Assembly: GCA_021296375.1 (NCBI GenBank)
Contig: JAGWAQ010000110.1
Span: forward strand, 1-5,761
Length of the DNA stretch: 5,761 nt
Source: Alphaproteobacteria bacterium
GTDB lineage: Bacteria > Pseudomonadota > Alphaproteobacteria > Puniceispirillales > UBA1172
Direction: 5' to 3'
Position numbers and translations under genes: made by a program. Every line of letters begins with the position of its first letter. Positions within the stretch are counted from its first letter, which is position 1. The notes beneath the pieces were generated by a model that was given only the letters and a program-made list of their open reading frames with translations, searched no databases and had not been told where the DNA came from. Positions 4,966 through 5,761 of the stretch are shown here, piece after piece.

Positions 4966-5761
4966 TTAATCCGCCGCGTTGAGCTTGACCTTGACCTTTA
5001 AGTTGCCGATTTTTTCAATCGTTGTGATGCGCCGATTAATCAACCCTGTTTCAGTGCCGAAAAGCGCTGGCGGGATCGTGATTTTGACCGATTTCTTTTT
5101 TTCTTTGGTGGTGATTTGATCAAGTAGTTTCGGCATGCCGCCCGAAACAGACATCAACATTCGCATCACCAAGCCGACAAGCCGTGCTTCCTCGCGCTCC
5201 TGGCGGGTCAGCAGCCCCCGCAACAGACTTTGGCCAGGGAATTCACCTGAATATCGCACCGACAACACCGCCGCCATCCAGGCGCGTTCATAGTGATCAA
5301 TGCCGACAATGGATAAGCCCAACATCTTTTCAATGGCCAGAGACGCGCGGTAATCAGGATGGTCAAGCCATGTCAAATCAGCCAGATAACAACACGCATT
5401 GGCCAAACGCTTTTTACTTTCACTGAGACCGCCAAGAAAGGGCATGACTTGATGCGATAGCGATTTCCCCAGGCCATCATAGCGTTGGGTTTTCTGGGCG
5501 AATTCAGCAACACCAGGGGGCAGGGGGTGAATGCGGCGGATATCGTTGGACAATTCATGATAAAGAATCCCCTCGCGCACGCCATAGGATGAAAACACAA
5601 TCCCAGATGGGTCCAGCACATTGATGATCGCGGTCATGACTTTCAACGCCTGGCGCATGCTCGAACGTCGAGCCGGCGGAATGCCTGTCATTTCACCATT
5701 TGCTTCATCAATGGCTGACATGATGCCGGTCATTTCCGCTGGCGTGAGGGTCAGGCGATGG
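4966..5761 (-). CDS. ppx: Exopolyphosphatase, Ppx/GppA family, C-terminal part (5' end cut by window)
   Basis: This is the C-terminal portion of an enzyme that removes phosphate from the ends of polyphosphate, or of the related pppGpp phosphatase. The frame is open to the right edge (HRLTLTPAE precedes the Met at 5733), so that Met is internal and the catalytic N-terminal half lies outside. The recognisable parts are GIPPARRSS (the end of the second actin-like domain) and FSSYGVREGILY (codons 5595-5560), the usual last motif of that domain. They are followed by the helical C-terminal domain with NACCYLADLTWLDHPDYR and GIDHYERAW, as in alphaproteobacterial Ppx. The C-terminus is basic and beta-rich (KKKSVKIT, NLKVKVKLN). 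Choosing Ppx over GppA is not possible from this part alone, although alphaproteobacteria usually have this one longer form. It lies upstream of plcP on the same strand, 146 bp away, and probably forms a separate transcript. Confidence 0.88.
   Translation of the reverse strand, partial: HRLTLTPAEMTGIMSAIDEANGEMTGIPPARRSSMRQALKVMTAIINVLDPSGIVFSSYGVREGILYHELSNDIRRIHPLPPGVAEFAQKTQRYDGLGKSLSHQVMPFLGGLSESKKRLANACCYLADLTWLDHPDYRASLAIEKMLGLSIVGIDHYERAWMAAVLSVRYSGEFPGQSLLRGLLTRQEREEARLVGLVMRMLMSVSGGMPKLLDQITTKEKKKSVKITIPPALFGTETGLINRRITTIEKIGNLKVKVKLNAAD

Overview
The window looks like an alphaproteobacterial chromosome segment of balanced base composition, with protein-coding genes packed along both strands. 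The assignment to Alphaproteobacteria rests on family resemblance: the PstA C-terminal half, the PlcP-type phosphoesterase and the exopolyphosphatase C-terminus all read like alphaproteobacterial versions. A marine lineage such as SAR116 is possible, but this is a guess.

Layout. On the plus strand there is the 3' part of pstA (cut by the left edge), then pstB and phoU, which is the end of a high-affinity phosphate transport operon. On the minus strand, convergent with phoU, there are three genes. The one at the right edge is the C-terminal part of an exopolyphosphatase (ppx/gppA family, cut by the edge). After a 146-bp AT-rich gap comes a calcineurin-type metallophosphoesterase best matched to the phospholipase C PlcP. 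It overlaps by 4 bp (ATGA) a 494-residue protein that joins a GT4 glycosyltransferase to a complete DgkA-type diacylglycerol kinase. No gap without a gene exceeds 150 bp.

How the genes fit together. All of them handle phosphate. Pst imports phosphate and PhoU couples it to signalling. Ppx hydrolyses polyphosphate. PlcP and an Agt-type glycosyltransferase are the known pair for membrane lipid remodelling under phosphate starvation: phospholipid is cleaved to diacylglycerol, which is glycosylated. The fused kinase would act on the same diacylglycerol and return it to phosphatidic acid, so one polypeptide may hold both exits from the diacylglycerol pool. This fusion is the most interesting item here; its function is inferred from domain content and context, not shown.

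Other signals. Three short tandem arrays with units of 16, 14 and 15 bp each lie at or just after a stop codon. Two of them place stop codons in all three frames beyond the natural stop. PstB has Gln in place of the H-loop His, PstA has Gln at the position of the Arg in the usual RALGE motif, and the start of pstB looks as if it lost one GT dinucleotide.
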